A stretch of DNA of 64,000 nt, taken from assembly GCA_973895155.1 (NCBI GenBank), contig OZ316892.1:16740001-16804000 (forward strand). The letters run 5' to 3'. Position numbers and translations under genes: made by a program. The notes under the pieces were generated by a model. That model was not told where the DNA came from. It did not search any database and saw nothing but the letters and a program-made list of their open reading frames with translations. Of this stretch, positions 12,261 through 25,671 are shown piece by piece (within the stretch, counting starts at the first letter, position 1; each line of letters opens with the position of its first letter). The stretch comes from Marsupella aquatica (lineage: Eukaryota > Marchantiophyta).

Positions 12261-13928
12261 ATGGATGGAGAAGTTAACCAAGGTGGTGTCTGTCTCACTA
12301 CAATATAGGACAGTTGCAAGCCAAACAATGAGGGGAGGGTGGCGGACGTTGGTATATATTGTTCTAGCATAACTATCGGTGAGTTTAGAGGAAAACACAT
12401 CCCAAGCCCGTCTGGCAGTTTCAGCCTAATTGCCTAATTGGATCTTGAGTAGTTCAACTGAGGGAAAACGCTTGACTCGCCCTGGATCCGTTCCTAAACA
12501 GCAGTCAATTCACACAATTTGATCACATCCTGTATAACTCTATTTTAATACAACTATTAAAATGGATCCCTCGCAAAAATGATGAAAGATCCTAAGCGTC
12601 AAATTAAGTATACCAAATTTCTCAGAGTCATCAAGTTAGCCATCATGCTCAGATCTATTTCCCGTCTTTCAAGACAAGCTTTTACTTAGGCTTACAAAAT
12701 TACAAGAAGGGTCCACCCTAAGCTTTCCAAGGTCCCTCCCAAAACCCCAGTGGGTCAAGGGTCAGGATACTCACGCCATGTGTAGGGTTTACTCCCATTG
12801 CTTTCTGGCTCACATTGAACAAATCTTCTACGATTCCTTACAGATACATGCCCTAAATTTCAAGCGATTGTTTCCTTTGCTCTTTTATTAGCCTGGCTGT
12901 TAGCAATTAGGCCATTTTGTGCCCTGAGTATGGAGGGAATCTCTAACCAACACTCAAGCTAAACAGGCCAACAGTGTCTGGTGTAGTTTGTGCACTAGAC
13001 TATTGAGGTCAAAACACGACAGGAAGGGAATTTGCCTTAATTTAGGAGTGAAATGTGAAGCAAACTTTATAAAAATTTGAAAAACTTGTGTGGAGGTGGT
13101 TAGCAAGGCACAAGATGCTTTATTAGGGGGCGTATTTGGGCATGAAGCTTTTCAAGCAAAGTGAGAAACATTGCATGAGGATATAAAGATTTATGTATTC
13201 AGGTACAGTTTTTAAACAAGTTTCTAGTCAGAGGTGGGGTGCATGGTAATTCACAAGGCTTTTTCACAGCTGACGAGTAAAATAGTATGGAAGGATTTCA
13301 TTGGAAATATTTCTAGGGAAGCTTCCACTGATTTAGCTAGAAAAGCATCAAAGTTGAGTAATGGATGGACATTGTTGTACAAGGCCCATTTGGTGGGTTG
13401 AAACTGAGAGGTGGAACACAAAGAAAAGGGAGGGCAACCTTGAGAGTGAGGGGGGCTCCTACAACAATCATGCTTAAGTAGCATTTTGGGTGGACTCCAT
13501 GCTCTTCAGCTCATGCAGATTCCAAATGTTGACATATTGTCCATGCCATTTACCTATTGAGCCACAAACTTGAGTGTTATGAGTGTCTAATTTGAATTGA
13601 ACAGTAGAGATAATTGAGCTTTAAGCTTGGATGGGACCCCTTTTGCCAAACCTCCTACTCACATAGCTTTTAAGCTTCTATGTAATCTTCAGAAATGGAA
13701 ATAAAACTAGGATGACATGCATGTACAGTCAAACGATCAATTTTCAGGAATAGTGTATTTTGGAATCCCATCCAAAAATAAATGTGTTGGATGCAGATCC
13801 CATCCTAAGTTATAACTAAAAGATGAGTTGAATCCTCCAAAATGTATTCAGGTGCAATTGATAGAATATGAGTTACTGTTTGTGTATTTGCTTACCTTTT
13901 AGTCTTCCTACAATTTTAGTGAGTGTTG
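12261..13928. other. Spacer, no recognised gene
   Basis: I found no open frame with recognisable similarity and no clear repeat structure. Confidence 0.45.
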
Positions 13929-14344
13929 GAGCATCTCCAATGGTAGTGTCAAATGTACCTTTACAAAGAGCATATGGGTTTTGATTTTGGAGGGATGGCT
14001 TCCCAACAGTGGCCCCAATCCCTAAAGAAATGGCAGCCAGTCTCCATTTTCACAGCCCCTTACTTCCATATTTGGTAGAAATGGCAGCCAGGAGAGAGAC
14101 CTCTATCCTGACCTCTATTCCATCTATATCAGGGATTCCACCACATGTCACAAAATCCTGGATATGCTTGAACTTAGGCATGATATGACAACACATCATC
14201 TTGGAGGGATAGAGGCCAAAGAAAGCAGGGAATGGCTGGTGACTGAATTCAATATGAGGGCTTTTTTTTAACTTTTTGGCCTCCAAATGATGGGCTACAT
14301 TTTGAGTTTAGAGGTCATTGACCCCTTAACCGCTGGAGTTGCTC
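13929..14344. mobile_element. Probable non-autonomous Harbinger-like element (MITE), 416 bp
   Basis: The left end reads GAGCATCTCCAATGG. The right end, reverse-complemented, reads GAGCAACTCCAGCGG (12 of 15 match). The flanking trinucleotides are TTG and TTA, compatible with a decayed 3-bp target duplication. The first ten bases match the terminal repeat of the complete Harbinger at 54482-58929. There is no coding capacity. The assignment rests on ends only; a single copy cannot prove transposition. Confidence 0.6.
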
Positions 14345-14983
14345 TTACTTGGTATGTAGTGTAACTAGCGCTAAACTGTGCACTAACACCAATCACACTG
14401 TGGGGGATACGATAAAATAATGTAAGGCATGTAATTTAGGACAGCTATTTTTTGGAGCATTTCAATACTTAATGGGCATGCAAAATAGAGACACCAATTC
14501 TATCTCATGTACACTTAAAATTTCATTGCTATGTTATGAGTGTTAGTAAGGAGGATTGGAATAACCAAGTATGCATGCTTACACAAGGCTCTTAATTAAT
14601 TACCAGCCCTCCAGTCACTTTGGTTTAATTAACCATGCAAAAAAGAAACAGCACAGCATTGTTTGAACCACAGTTCCCATGTAAAGTACTAATCTGGGTG
14701 CATACTGGAAGACCACCTTAGCATATGCAAAGTATTTTGAGATCCATGGGAGTTCAACGTTCCACCCATGCCTGGCCTAGGACTCAAATGACATCTTTGA
14801 AATCATGTATTTTGACCAAGATAGCATATATTTATACTGAAGCTACTCAACTTCATCCACCAAATATTCTGAAATCCATGGGAGTTCGATGGTTGAAGTC
14901 AAGGTCCATTAAGATTAAGAATAATTAGGAAGAGATGTAAGTATACATAAGATCTATGAATATATGTAGTGTGATCAACAAAC

Positions 14984-15375
14984 CATCTAAGCTTACAACT
15001 AAAAAACAACAGCAGAGAAGAAAAATTAATAATAAGGAGTTAGAAGGATCCGTGAGAAAAGGAGGGCAGCCAGCACAAGCAACATCTTTTGAGATCCGTT
15101 TTGAGATCAAAGGTTGAAATCAACTTCCCATCCAAGCTTACGACTCTAAGAAACAAAAGATGAGGGAAGCTAGAAAAAATGACTCGGAAAGGGTACCCAA
15201 GAAAAGGAAGGCAGCCATCAAAAGCAACATCCTTTTAGATGCATGGGTGTTCAAAGGTTGAAATCAACATCCTATCCAACCCTAAGACTCAGGAAACAAA
15301 AAGAAAAACAAAATTAATTAGAATGTGTTGGAAGGATGTGCGAGAAAAAGGAAGGAAGGCAGGCAGGCAGGCAGC
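14984..15375. repeat. Three diverged tandem copies of a unit of about 145 bp
   Basis: Copies begin near 14984 (CATCTAAGCTTACAACT), 15129 (CATCCAAGCTTACGACT) and 15272 (CTATCCAACCCTAAGACTC). Each continues with an A-rich block, a GGAAGG/GGGCAGCC block and a TTTTGAGATCC-like junction with 'AGGTTGAAATCAAC'. The last copy runs into (GGCA)n at about 15358-15372. Partial relatives occur near 14735 and 14866. Confidence 0.8.
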
Positions 15376-15399
15376 AAAAGCAAAGGTGGTGTGGAGTCT

Positions 15400-18300
15400 G
15401 GACACACTTCCCTTCCATCCATCCATGCATCTCGTGTTGGAGCAAAGAGAGGCAGGCATTGTTGGTTAGCTTTGGTCCTCTCCTTCCTTGGCGGTGTGCG
15501 AGAGAATATTATGCTAATCCCCTGGTCCCTGGTGGCCACTCTGCCCACGAAATGTGGGCCGTTCCGACATGTTTATTTATTATTTATTAATCTAATGTAG
15601 GTTGGCTGCAGCAGGGCGAGCTTTTTCGCCATAACTGCGCTGGGTTCTGAGCGTTTTTTTGGGTGGCGAAAATTCTATTCTCCATATTTCACTTTACGTA
15701 AAGTCTTGGCCACTTTTGGCCAGGCTTTTTGTCAAGGATTAACCAGTTCTCCACGTAAGCGCAGACCCCATTAGCCTTGAATCTAGGGAGATCCAATGGC
15801 CGGAAATTAATTTAAGAAGTCTTCATGTAGATAATATTCTTAATATCCTCTCCGTGTGTGACAGGGAAGGACTAACCTACATTTAATTACCTATTTATAG
15901 CATTGGCCGCCTTGGTGAAAACAGAGACAAGCTCAGAAATTACCCTGAGCTGAGGTCAGGGAAGGAGGGGAGAGGAAGAGTTGTCTAAAATGGCAAAAAA
16001 TTAATAGATTCCATCTCCCTTAAAAGTCTTCATCAGTGTTAGGCCAAAATTACCTATGATGTCTTACTTTTGTTTCCATTATCATGTTTGTCAGCTACTG
16101 TAGCCATAAACCCCCATTAGCCTGAATATGAGAGTGAGAATTAAGGATCAGAGAGTAATCTAAAAAAACAGCATCTTTAAAAGTTGACATCGGCGGAAAA
16201 GGGAAAACCTTAAAAATTACCCTTGTCGTGACTGCCGAGGGCAAGCGACGCCGCATGAGGAAGAAAAAGGTATCGTAGGTGCACAGAATTAAGGTGAACC
16301 CCCAACCGAGTCCAGCCATGACATTGCTTACTTAATAATTGTTCCATCCAAAAAGCAACTTTAAGCACGCCAAGCGCCCAATCTTCTGCTCATCTTGGTA
16401 GGACCCAAAACTTTATCCATCTTAGAAGTGTGTGTCATTAGAATCCATGCAATGAGCCAAACCACTTTTGGTTTTGGGGCATTGGATGTCTGACATGGTG
16501 TTGACACATCGTGCCTTGTGCATACACACAGAGACTGTAGGTCACTCTCGAGGTTTCTTGCAGTGGAATCCCTGTTCAAATAGTCCAAATATATGGGGCA
16601 CTCGACAATAAACTCAATGTTGTTGAGAAACAAGTAACTAATGGACTAATTTTCTAAAAATGGGCCAAACAAAGTACAATGGAATAAAAGCAAAAGATTT
16701 TCACAGAGTACAAACAAGAAACAAGGTTTGTGTTGAGAAACCTGGTTTTTTTGTTTTCTCTGAAGGAGGGAGCATTGCCTAGGAGAGCAAGCGGCGTAAC
16801 TGGATGGTTCACTGGATGGTTCTCTAGTGAGGGCAAAATATTGCAAATTTATTTGCAAAGGAAAAAAAGCATGGTTGCCACTACTTCCAGAGCAACACAA
16901 CACACAACAATCCCAGCCTAGAAAGAAAAACCCTCACCAAAATAGGTTGAAGGACAAAACAGCAAAAGATCACTATTTAAGCAAGGTCAGCATGACTCAG
17001 GGAACTCATTGCAATACATTTCTCATTAGACATAAACAATTAGGTCTAGAGTTACTATACAATGGCAATAAGTTTAACCATAATCAATTGTGTGGTTAAG
17101 GTTAGATGTGCTACTACTATATTTGCTAACAAAATTTGTTGTTACAAAGCCAGTTGAGAGATAGAGGGAGCTTAGTCTGTGGAGACCCAGTATAGCTAAC
17201 ATATTTAAATTTTAGTAAAATTCTCTTGTATATTTTTTATAGACAAAACCTTTGGTGAGGTGAACTATGTATCTCTTGTGTAGATTATTTGTGTGTTGGT
17301 TTGATATTGCACATGTGCATATAGTCTTATGAGTAACAATTATTTATTCGACATCTCTAAGCACATTGAATCCTAACTTGATGGGGTACCATTCTTATTC
17401 TGTGCTCACTGCCATCAATATAGATAACCATAATCTGAATACAACTAATTTGAAAGAAACGCTGCAAGCCGATGAGAATGTTTTCACAAACCCCAAAACA
17501 CAAATTATTGCACAGGTCCAGGTCCAAGTGAAGCTAAGGATAGTGTGCCACAAGCTAGATCATCGTAGTTGTCAATCTTCGGCTCACGTGGACTTTGACA
17601 ATTGCACCTGTGTAATGATCAAGAGAGTGAGAAATGATGTACCAAGATTGATCCAGTTTAACCTCAGCTGTAAGCTTGGATGAGATCTCCACCCCAAACC
17701 ATTTACTCAAGGAGTTTTCTGCACTTCCGTGACACCCTTCAAAAGTGTTAGTTTTGACTGTGATGGAATGGATTTAGAGTGAAAGGCTAGAAGTACAGGA
17801 GTGTTTTGGGATCCTATGCAAGTTCAAAGGTTTGGAAGTAGAATCCATTTGAGCTCATAACCAAAGATCTCCAACACCTTTCAGGAAAACCCCATGTTTG
17901 CAAGGTTGTCTAGATTTGAAGTAAGTTTCTCACCAACCATAGTCCACAGGCTATCAAACTCAAACTGGGTGGGTTTGTGTTGCAAGTTCTAGGCAATCAT
18001 GCCATGTTTCACATCTTCAAAAGGCATAAGTTGCAATAGGCCTTTGCAAGGCAGGGAAGGTCTATTGCTAGCCAAGGTAGGATGGCCTATGCAGCAAGTT
18101 TTGAACCCCCAGCCTAGGCCTAATGCACTAACTATTGTTTGAAACTGACACATTTTTAGACCAAGACTAAATGCATTTTTAAGGAATATAGAATTATCTT
18201 GATTTCTAAATTAGATTACATATAGAAAAACCATTGAGTAGATATAGAGCATATCTACTGGGATTTGTGGGTGAGCCCTTAAACAGCAAGTTTGGAGATT

Positions 18301-20690
18301 TCAGGGGGGAAGTTGCCCTTTTGGATCTCCACCTCAGCCCCAACCTCTAATATGTTGTAATTTTTAGGCCTTTTTATAGTTCTATATCTGACTCTCCAAA
18401 AACAGACTACCAGTGCCTTGCAAAATAAGGGGAGTATCACACCATGCACCTGGAAATGCAGTTCATTATGAGAACTGAGAGGGAGTGTGGTAGCAAATGA
18501 TGACAGACTTAGAGACCCCTCTACTTTTGTGGGCACAAGTCATACCATCTATTTGGCAGGATGGCAAATCACCATGGCCCCCTAATCTGCTTGAGATGTA
18601 CAAAGCAACTCAATATAGCAAGTATGTTTGAGTATAGGCTCTAGTTTATATTGCTTTGTTATGGCCTCCGATTATTTTTTGGTGCTTTGGCCTCATATTT
18701 TTCTGGACAAAGAAGTCAAATAGAAGGGAGAACAGACACTGTTTCTTTTCTTTTTGTCATGAAGAGACACATAAACTTCTTGTGGCAAGATAATAAGACT
18801 TACCTTCAACCAAGACATGGTGGGATTAAAGCTCTTCCAAGCAAGGGTAAGAGATGGAGGTGATGTTGTTAGGATGGTGTTGTCCCTTGCAAAACTGTGT
18901 AATCCAAAGGGGTCTTTTAGCAAGCTTAACTGCAGTTTTGTGAGAAAGAAGTTGTTGTTTAGAATTATCCCAGATTTTTTCTTATCATGCATACTTTCTG
19001 TGTGTTTGCTTACTTTCCTTTGGACGTAAAGCAACTGGAACTATGCTTTCGAAATCAATGTTACCAAAACAACCGCTGTACGCGACTCTATCACGGATCC
19101 ACTGATGGGTACCCTGCCGGTTCCCTGTTCACTGGCCGGTCTTTGGGGGTTTTGCTGCTCCTTCTGCAGTTGTTAAATTTCTTGTTTAGTTCCTGTTCTG
19201 GGATTGCTTCTTCCCTGGTGCCGCCCCCCCCCCCCCACTTTTGTGGCTTAATGACCTCCGGGTCCACCTGGGTGCCGACCCCCTTTGTGGGCCACCCCCT
19301 TTGTATGTTGGCTTTTCCAATGAATTTCAATTGGTTTTTTCAAGGGAAAAAACAACAACTGCTGTACTGTACTTGGTTGTCACATCAGTACCCTTCCGAT
19401 GATGTTTTATCAACTTAAAAAACTAATGGCAGTGTTTGCATCAAGATCCATAGAATATTCTTAAAACTTACATCACAAAATTCTTATGATGTTTTATAAG
19501 CACTTCTCAAATATTTTGTCAATCAGTTCAAACATTCCAAAATTACAATGATTATTATTCTTTGCCCAAACGGGGATGGCACTCCGGTAACGACCATTTC
19601 AGTCACCCCATGCGCTTGGAGCATCGAACAAAGGTCTTGTGCGGCCCCACTACTCGAATACCTTATTATATAGCCTCACAACCATCATGATTGTTAGGAC
19701 ACAGAATGTTTGCCGTTCCCAGTATTTTGTTCGGATAGGAGGTCACTCAGAGTTTTGAGTTATTTTTCTCTCTCCTGGAGCCTGAAATCATGACTGAATT
19801 TTTATTGTTTTTCTCCATCGTGGAGCCTGAAATCATGACGGTCTACAGGAAACACAACAGCAGCAAACCCAGTTTCCATTCGTCGTTACGCACAAAAGGG
19901 GAACAAAACAGTAGCTACACCACAATGATTTGTCTATCAATCGTCACTGTGTACATGTAAGGCTACAAGTCAACTTCCTGCTCCAATTGTGACTGCGAAA
20001 CTCTGGCAAAAGACTCCAATAATTCCTCCTCTTGTAAGTTTCCAATGTTGCACTCTCCTTATTTTATTGCTATTTTAACTTTTCCCGAAATAATTCCTGT
20101 TTTTTGGTTCACTTTCGCCTGGTACGACCATCTTGCGCAGAAAACTCTGGTGGTGCACTTCTCCGTCTACCAATGTACTGCCAAGGTACTCTAGGGTCAT
20201 GAGAGTCTAGACATTATTTGCCCCAGTAAACTTTGGAGTGGGATAATCTAATATTACTTAGCATCATCCTTGCAGTGGCGTACCAGACATCAGACCTCAT
20301 GGACGACTCGTCGCGAGCTGCTGTACCAGATCTTCGTCCTGAATTGCAGGCCTGTTATCTTTGATTTGAACGATCATTATTACCATCCAATAAACAAAAG
20401 ATATGTCATACTCGTTAACCAATCAGGTCAACTTAATTCACCAACCCAAACATCTATGGGGACATTATCGATCAAGATTCCCAATCAAAATATTTCCTTG
20501 CATAGCAAAGGTCATGATGAGCAACACCACATTCCAAGTCCCTCCACACTCACTAGAGTTGACTTTGACCCCAACTCAACCTAGAGTAGGTAGATATTAC
20601 ATGTAACATGCAACTTATCTCTACGGGTATACTTCTTGCAAACAAAACAGGCCAGTATCGTTGAAAACTACTTTCCTTTAATGGTAGTAA
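15400..20690. other. Repeat-poor AT-rich spacer, no recognised gene
   Basis: Many short open frames occur, none with recognisable domains. A C13 homopolymer lies at 19224-19236. The short segment 20276-20364 is bounded by possible AG splice acceptors and is more GC-rich, but its translation is not recognisable. Confidence 0.45.
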
Positions 20691-20699
20691 GAAGACATA

Positions 20700-20963
20700 T
20701 TATTCTCCGACTTGCTCCTTTTCATCCACTTCAACGTAGAATAGACCAGATGGAGGAGGAGATGTGGGGATTGCTGCCCCCACTGTAACTCGTCTCTCTA
20801 ATTCTTTAGAGGTAGGCTTTTGAAACCAACAACCACCAATATTAGCAAGAAAGGCACCGGCCAACCAACCAGGGAAATGGAAGTCAAGGAAGGACCCGAC
20901 CAAGCTAACCAGGCACGAAATCTGGAGGATGAATAGAAGGCAAGATTCAGCACAGAAACACAA
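20700..20963 (-). CDS. Coding-like open frame, possible terminal exon or gene fragment, unrecognised
   Basis: The frame ends in TAA at 20700 and its C-terminal half has an ordinary protein composition (segments such as PTSKELERRVTVGAA, then PPPSGLFYVEVDEKEQ). It is preceded by a hydrophobic, Trp-rich stretch (FPGWLAGAFLANIGG). A possible acceptor (ATCCTCCAG) lies near 20920, which would make about 70 residues a 3' exon. I found no matching upstream exon on the minus strand. It may be a captured or decayed gene fragment, or chance. I cannot assign a function. Confidence 0.25.
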   Translation of the reverse strand: MCFCAESCLLFILQISCLVSLVGSFLDFHFPGWLAGAFLANIGGCWFQKPTSKELERRVTVGAAIPTSPPPSGLFYVEVDEKEQVGE

Positions 20964-22690
20964 GCCAGTGGAAATTCCATCACAAAACGGCAGTCTATAT
21001 GTCTATGAATCTCCCTCGTGTGGATCAGAACTTTAGAGTCCCTGACAAGCACTTTAAGGGAGTATCCCGATACACGAGTACTTTACAGGGGGAAATATTC
21101 ATTGCTCGTGAAGTTATATTCAGTATCAAAGGGGAAAACTTACACTTCTCCACCTGCCTGTGATGAGGCTTTAGTCACTCCATTTTAAAACCACAACTGC
21201 AACTATTCATTTGCCTGGATGAACAGTAGACCCTGCACGCCCTCCCACACTAAACAAGTTTTTTTGGAGGTTTCTTCAAAAGTATTATGAATGTTTTAAT
21301 ACAAATTTTTATGGGACATTGATCTCACCGAGATATACATTTTGAGACGTGGATCGTCCCTAATGGTGAACTAAGGAGATGACACCAATTCTCAAGATTT
21401 CCCATGGCATTCTTGCCACATCATTGGCCTGAACCCAAGCAGCCTATTGGGGACACAAACTTAGTTTCAAAAACAATGGAGTTCACTCTTTTCTTTTTGC
21501 CTCTAAAAACAATGATGTTCTTGTTCTGTCCTTAGGACTGTTTCCTCGGGTTGTGGTAAGTGCACATCAAATAGTAGTAGACAGATAAGTAGATTAGTAG
21601 AAGGAACAACTCTCAGATGTATTAAAAAAATCAGATATATGGTGGTATGAAATATCTGTTCGGTATGCACTTGGTATGTAACAAAGTACAACGTCATTTG
21701 ATCTGCGATTACCTCCAGGCTTGTAACTCTGTGGGCCAGGCCTAGTATTGTGTGGTTTTTTGGTGGCCATTGTCTCGTGTTTGTACCCTTGATACTTTAA
21801 TAGTTTCATAGCTCATCCTTTCCCTTTATATTTAGAATATTGGAGAATGCTACTGCAACTCATTCCATTGCAATGATGGGCCAGCTATTTACTGACAATA
21901 TAAACTGTTAGTTTATGACCGGGGCTGACTGAATGTATTCGTATTTGAATAGGGAATAGGGTATGTCCGATTTTATAATAGGTCTTCTCAGATATGTCAA
22001 CAAGAGAACCTTGAAATGTCAGATTGTACTTGAAGGATACAACCTTGTTGTTGGTACTCGAGTGTAATAGGTTGCAAAGTTGTGCTTAGGGGGCATCATG
22101 ATTACCTCTCTTGCACTTTTAGACAAAGATTTTTTGGGTGGGTATTTTGCTTATCAGTAGACAGCCGTGAGGTAGATGCTTTATTTGGGCTGCATGAACT
22201 CGGGTTGGGGGCGTGGCCTTTTGTGTGGTGTCACTTTCTTCCTGGAGCATCGATCTCATGATTGTCATGAGAACGACGACGACGTATGTACATACAACTC
22301 CTTAATTAAGGAACACACGAGAGCTTTCCTTTCTTCCCACAAAGATTTGGCTGGTGTTTGGCATGCTCTTCGTCATCATGGTTTTGGTGGTAGCTATCTG
22401 GCTTCTTTGGTTGGGATTGAATGTTCCACTCAGGGTGCCATACTCTCAAGGCTCTCTCCTGGGAATCAATGTTCCCCAAGGAGTTGGAACCCCTGCATAC
22501 CCACATGGAATCAATGTCCAGCTCAACCCAGCAACACTACAGAAATAGAGTAGTAATAATTCCCCCCTTGGTGTGCTGCCTTGTTGTATTGTGTGTCCTT
22601 CAATGTTCATTATCGGGTATCTTTCAGGAAGAAATAGAATAGTAATAATGAGTATCACTAAGCACCCCCAGAAAAGGCTCATCGTATCTT
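20964..22690. other. Spacer, no recognised gene
   Basis: Only short open frames occur. A small duplication of an AATAGAGTAGTAATAAT-like segment lies at about 22543 and 22634. Confidence 0.45.
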
Positions 22691-22694
22691 AGAT

Positions 22695-22815
22695 CATAAT
22701 GCAGTCTGATGGATCCTATCCTATCCTTGCACAATTCATAATGCCATCTCGTGGATCCTATCCATTTGTCGTATCATTTCAGAAATTCATAATGCCATCT
22801 CCAGGATCCATTCCA
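22695..22815. repeat. Three tandem copies of a unit of about 42-50 bp
   Basis: Copies start at 22695, 22737 and 22787. Each has CATAATGCxxTCTxxTGGATCC or a close variant, followed by a TATCC/ATTCC stretch. Confidence 0.8.
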
Positions 22816-25671
22816 TTTCCCTTCTCCTTCAGCAATTTTATTTTATACTTTTAGTCTTAAAAACGATCATTCCACAAATTAGAGAATCGCACGTGTGAGT
22901 CTATAACGCCCAATTGACTTCCCTTACTGTCAATCTCAGGGTCGGTTGCTTCACACTAAGTGGGGGGTACTTGTGACTTCTTCCCACCCAAACAAACTGG
23001 AGGGTCCCTGCCTTCTCTTCTTATGAGAGATAATTTAGTGGACCTTCTCACAAAAACTTGTCTCTTTATGGACCTAAACTTGCACATTCTCTCCAGTCAG
23101 CCCTATCTTCCATGGTCTCTCCCACTAGACCGCCAGGCCCACTCAGTGTAGCCATAGCCCCTAGGCATCCCAGCTTATTGAACACATGGTGCCTATTGTA
23201 ATCAAGCTACAAAGGAAGAGGTATCATGCCGCATTGGAGCATGCCAGGGCCATAGCAGTCCTACCTCCCAACCCGTTTGAATACATTTTGCCAATTGCAT
23301 TCAAACTAACAGAAATAAATTTATGGCAGCCCAAGATGGTCGCATTGGAGCATGCAAGCGCCATTGCTCCCAAGCTCCCTCTCTGGTGCATACAATGTGC
23401 ATATTGTGTACATATTATTAAGAAAATATGTAATTCAAATGTGTCCGCCCTTTATGAAAACCCCTAAAAACCAATTTTGTTTCTCATTGTGTTTATTTTA
23501 ATTTCATTCATGTTTATTGTGTTGTCTTGTTATTGTTCCTTAGGCTCGTTCATGTTTGTGTTACTCCTGAAGATAGCTATGACTACCCTTGATGATGTGT
23601 GAACTGCAATGAAAGATGGGTTGGTCCACAAATACATTAACTGGATGTCTTCCATGCCTAAGACCCCCCCCCCCGCCTCCAGAAGTACTCTACACATTAG
23701 GGGAGTGGAAACACTCACAACCATGCCGTGCGGATCTCATGCGCAGAAATGCACATCAAAAACCCTTGAGTAAAGCATTTTGGTGTGTCAAACTCAGCTT
23801 AGAGTGAATACATTGGGCAATATGTATTTGATTAAATTGATGATATCGCATATCCATTTTGATTTTACAATCCCTAAGGGGAGGTTTGACTTAAACTCCT
23901 ATCACACCTCTAGTTATTTGTAGACACTATGGCCAATTTATACAAATTCTAACTACCATGCACCACTTCCTGTTGGGCTGCATGGCAAGCAGCTCCTTCT
24001 ACATTGAGTTTGTCCTCAATTGCATTTGGCAACACATTAGGGCACCCAACAATGGTACAATCCTCGGTCCTACAATAGAGTTCTTGTGTTATATGGACTG
24101 AAAATCTCATTGTAAGAACTTCTGACACAATATGGTATTTTGGTGGACCTGGAGGCCCAATGGGAAAGAAGACAAAAACTTTGGTCCATAAGGAAACAAA
24201 TTTTTGTGAGAGTGGTGGACCTAGCCACCAAGCAGCTTCACCAACCCTAGTGCTCTTGCCTAAGTACCCTGGGTGCCCCAAATCCTCCACAAAACTCTAC
24301 TAGCAAACAACTTGGTGCCTCTACCAACGCTTGTGGAAACTCCCATACAAAGCCGCACTTGCTCCTCAGCATGATGTCGTTCAACGGCCCCTACTGTTTG
24401 CACAAGTAACCAAACCAATTAGTAAGTAGTTACCCGCCTTGATCTCGGATACCAAGACCATTGTTTTGACTCAGGTTCAACAGTTGCTAGTAAGTAGGTC
24501 AGCAAGTAGAGTCTCCCAGACCGGCGTGGCCTTGCCTTAAGTTGAAACTAATGTCAACACCCATTGTTCGTACAGAACAGTCCCTCTACTGTGTACAGGC
24601 CAAGCTTCCCCATTTTTTGTCCGTCACTGGCTAACCGCCCTGCCTTTAGGACATGCCCATGGCCGAAACTAAAAAGTCTATCCCAAACGCCGGGACCAAT
24701 TCAGCCCCAAGTCTAGCAACTATCTCCATGACTCTAACTCAACCCAAAGTCCAAGAGAAAAATGCACTTGGACCTCAACACCCATACCTACTTTGCATTG
24801 TCTCCCCAACGCAACCTCATGTGGGAAACTGAATGCGGCTTGGCCGCTATTTTGGCAGGATTGGCAAGCGGGCGAGATCATTCATCTTTAGAGTCTCCAA
24901 CAACAACAATTTTGGGTGAGCTCAAAGCCACCACCACGCAACCACCAACTCAACACTTTTACACACCTCCACACATGTTATTAGTAAACAAACATCTCCA
25001 TATGTTGGGGGAAAAGTAATGATGTTGGATTAACTTACTCTCTACTTTTAGAGCATCTGGTGATTCTCCTTGTCCTACAAATCCAAGTCCAAGTAGTTAC
25101 AAACAAAGGATGACAATGAGCAAACTTGAAGTCATTTGCAACGACTGTTGGTTTCCTTTCTCATTCTATGTTCTTATCCTTGTTTTTTTAGACATTATTG
25201 TACTTGATCTGTATGACAGTTTCTATTTGTTCACACTTAGACATACCTGGAGTGCACAAGCATAACCAGGTCCTTGCTCATCAAAAACTATAACAAGGTG
25301 TTGCACCTTTTTATGCAGTGGTAGTCATTCAAAATTGCAGTGCCGAAAAATCAAGTCTGTACTCAATAAACAAAAGGGCTGGAAGCCTTTTTACACAAAT
25401 TGAATCGTCATTCAATGCTAATAAACAAAGTAATCAATAAACAAAAGGCATAAACCAAGAGTGAATTAAATATAGCCTGTGTCAATAGGGCTGGAAACCT
25501 TTTCATACAAAAATGGATAGTCATTCAAAGTTGCAGTGCCTTCACTATAATACCATATCCTATGGAAATAGTACATTGATATACTCAAGAAAAAATGGGA
25601 ACCAATCCTAGCCATTCATTCATAATTTGTTTTTATGGACTAGTTTCATCCATCCATACACATAACCTACC
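22816..25671. other. Spacer with minor duplications, no recognised gene
   Basis: A diverged duplication containing GCATTGGAGCATGC lies at about 23232 and 23342. A small frame beginning MPMAETKKS at 24653 runs about 60 codons without recognisable similarity. Nothing else is supported. Confidence 0.45.

Noticed and set aside
11903-12400. A 165-residue minus-strand frame rich in Leu, Ser, Pro and Phe
   Set aside because: It is a low-complexity translation of the purine-rich tract.
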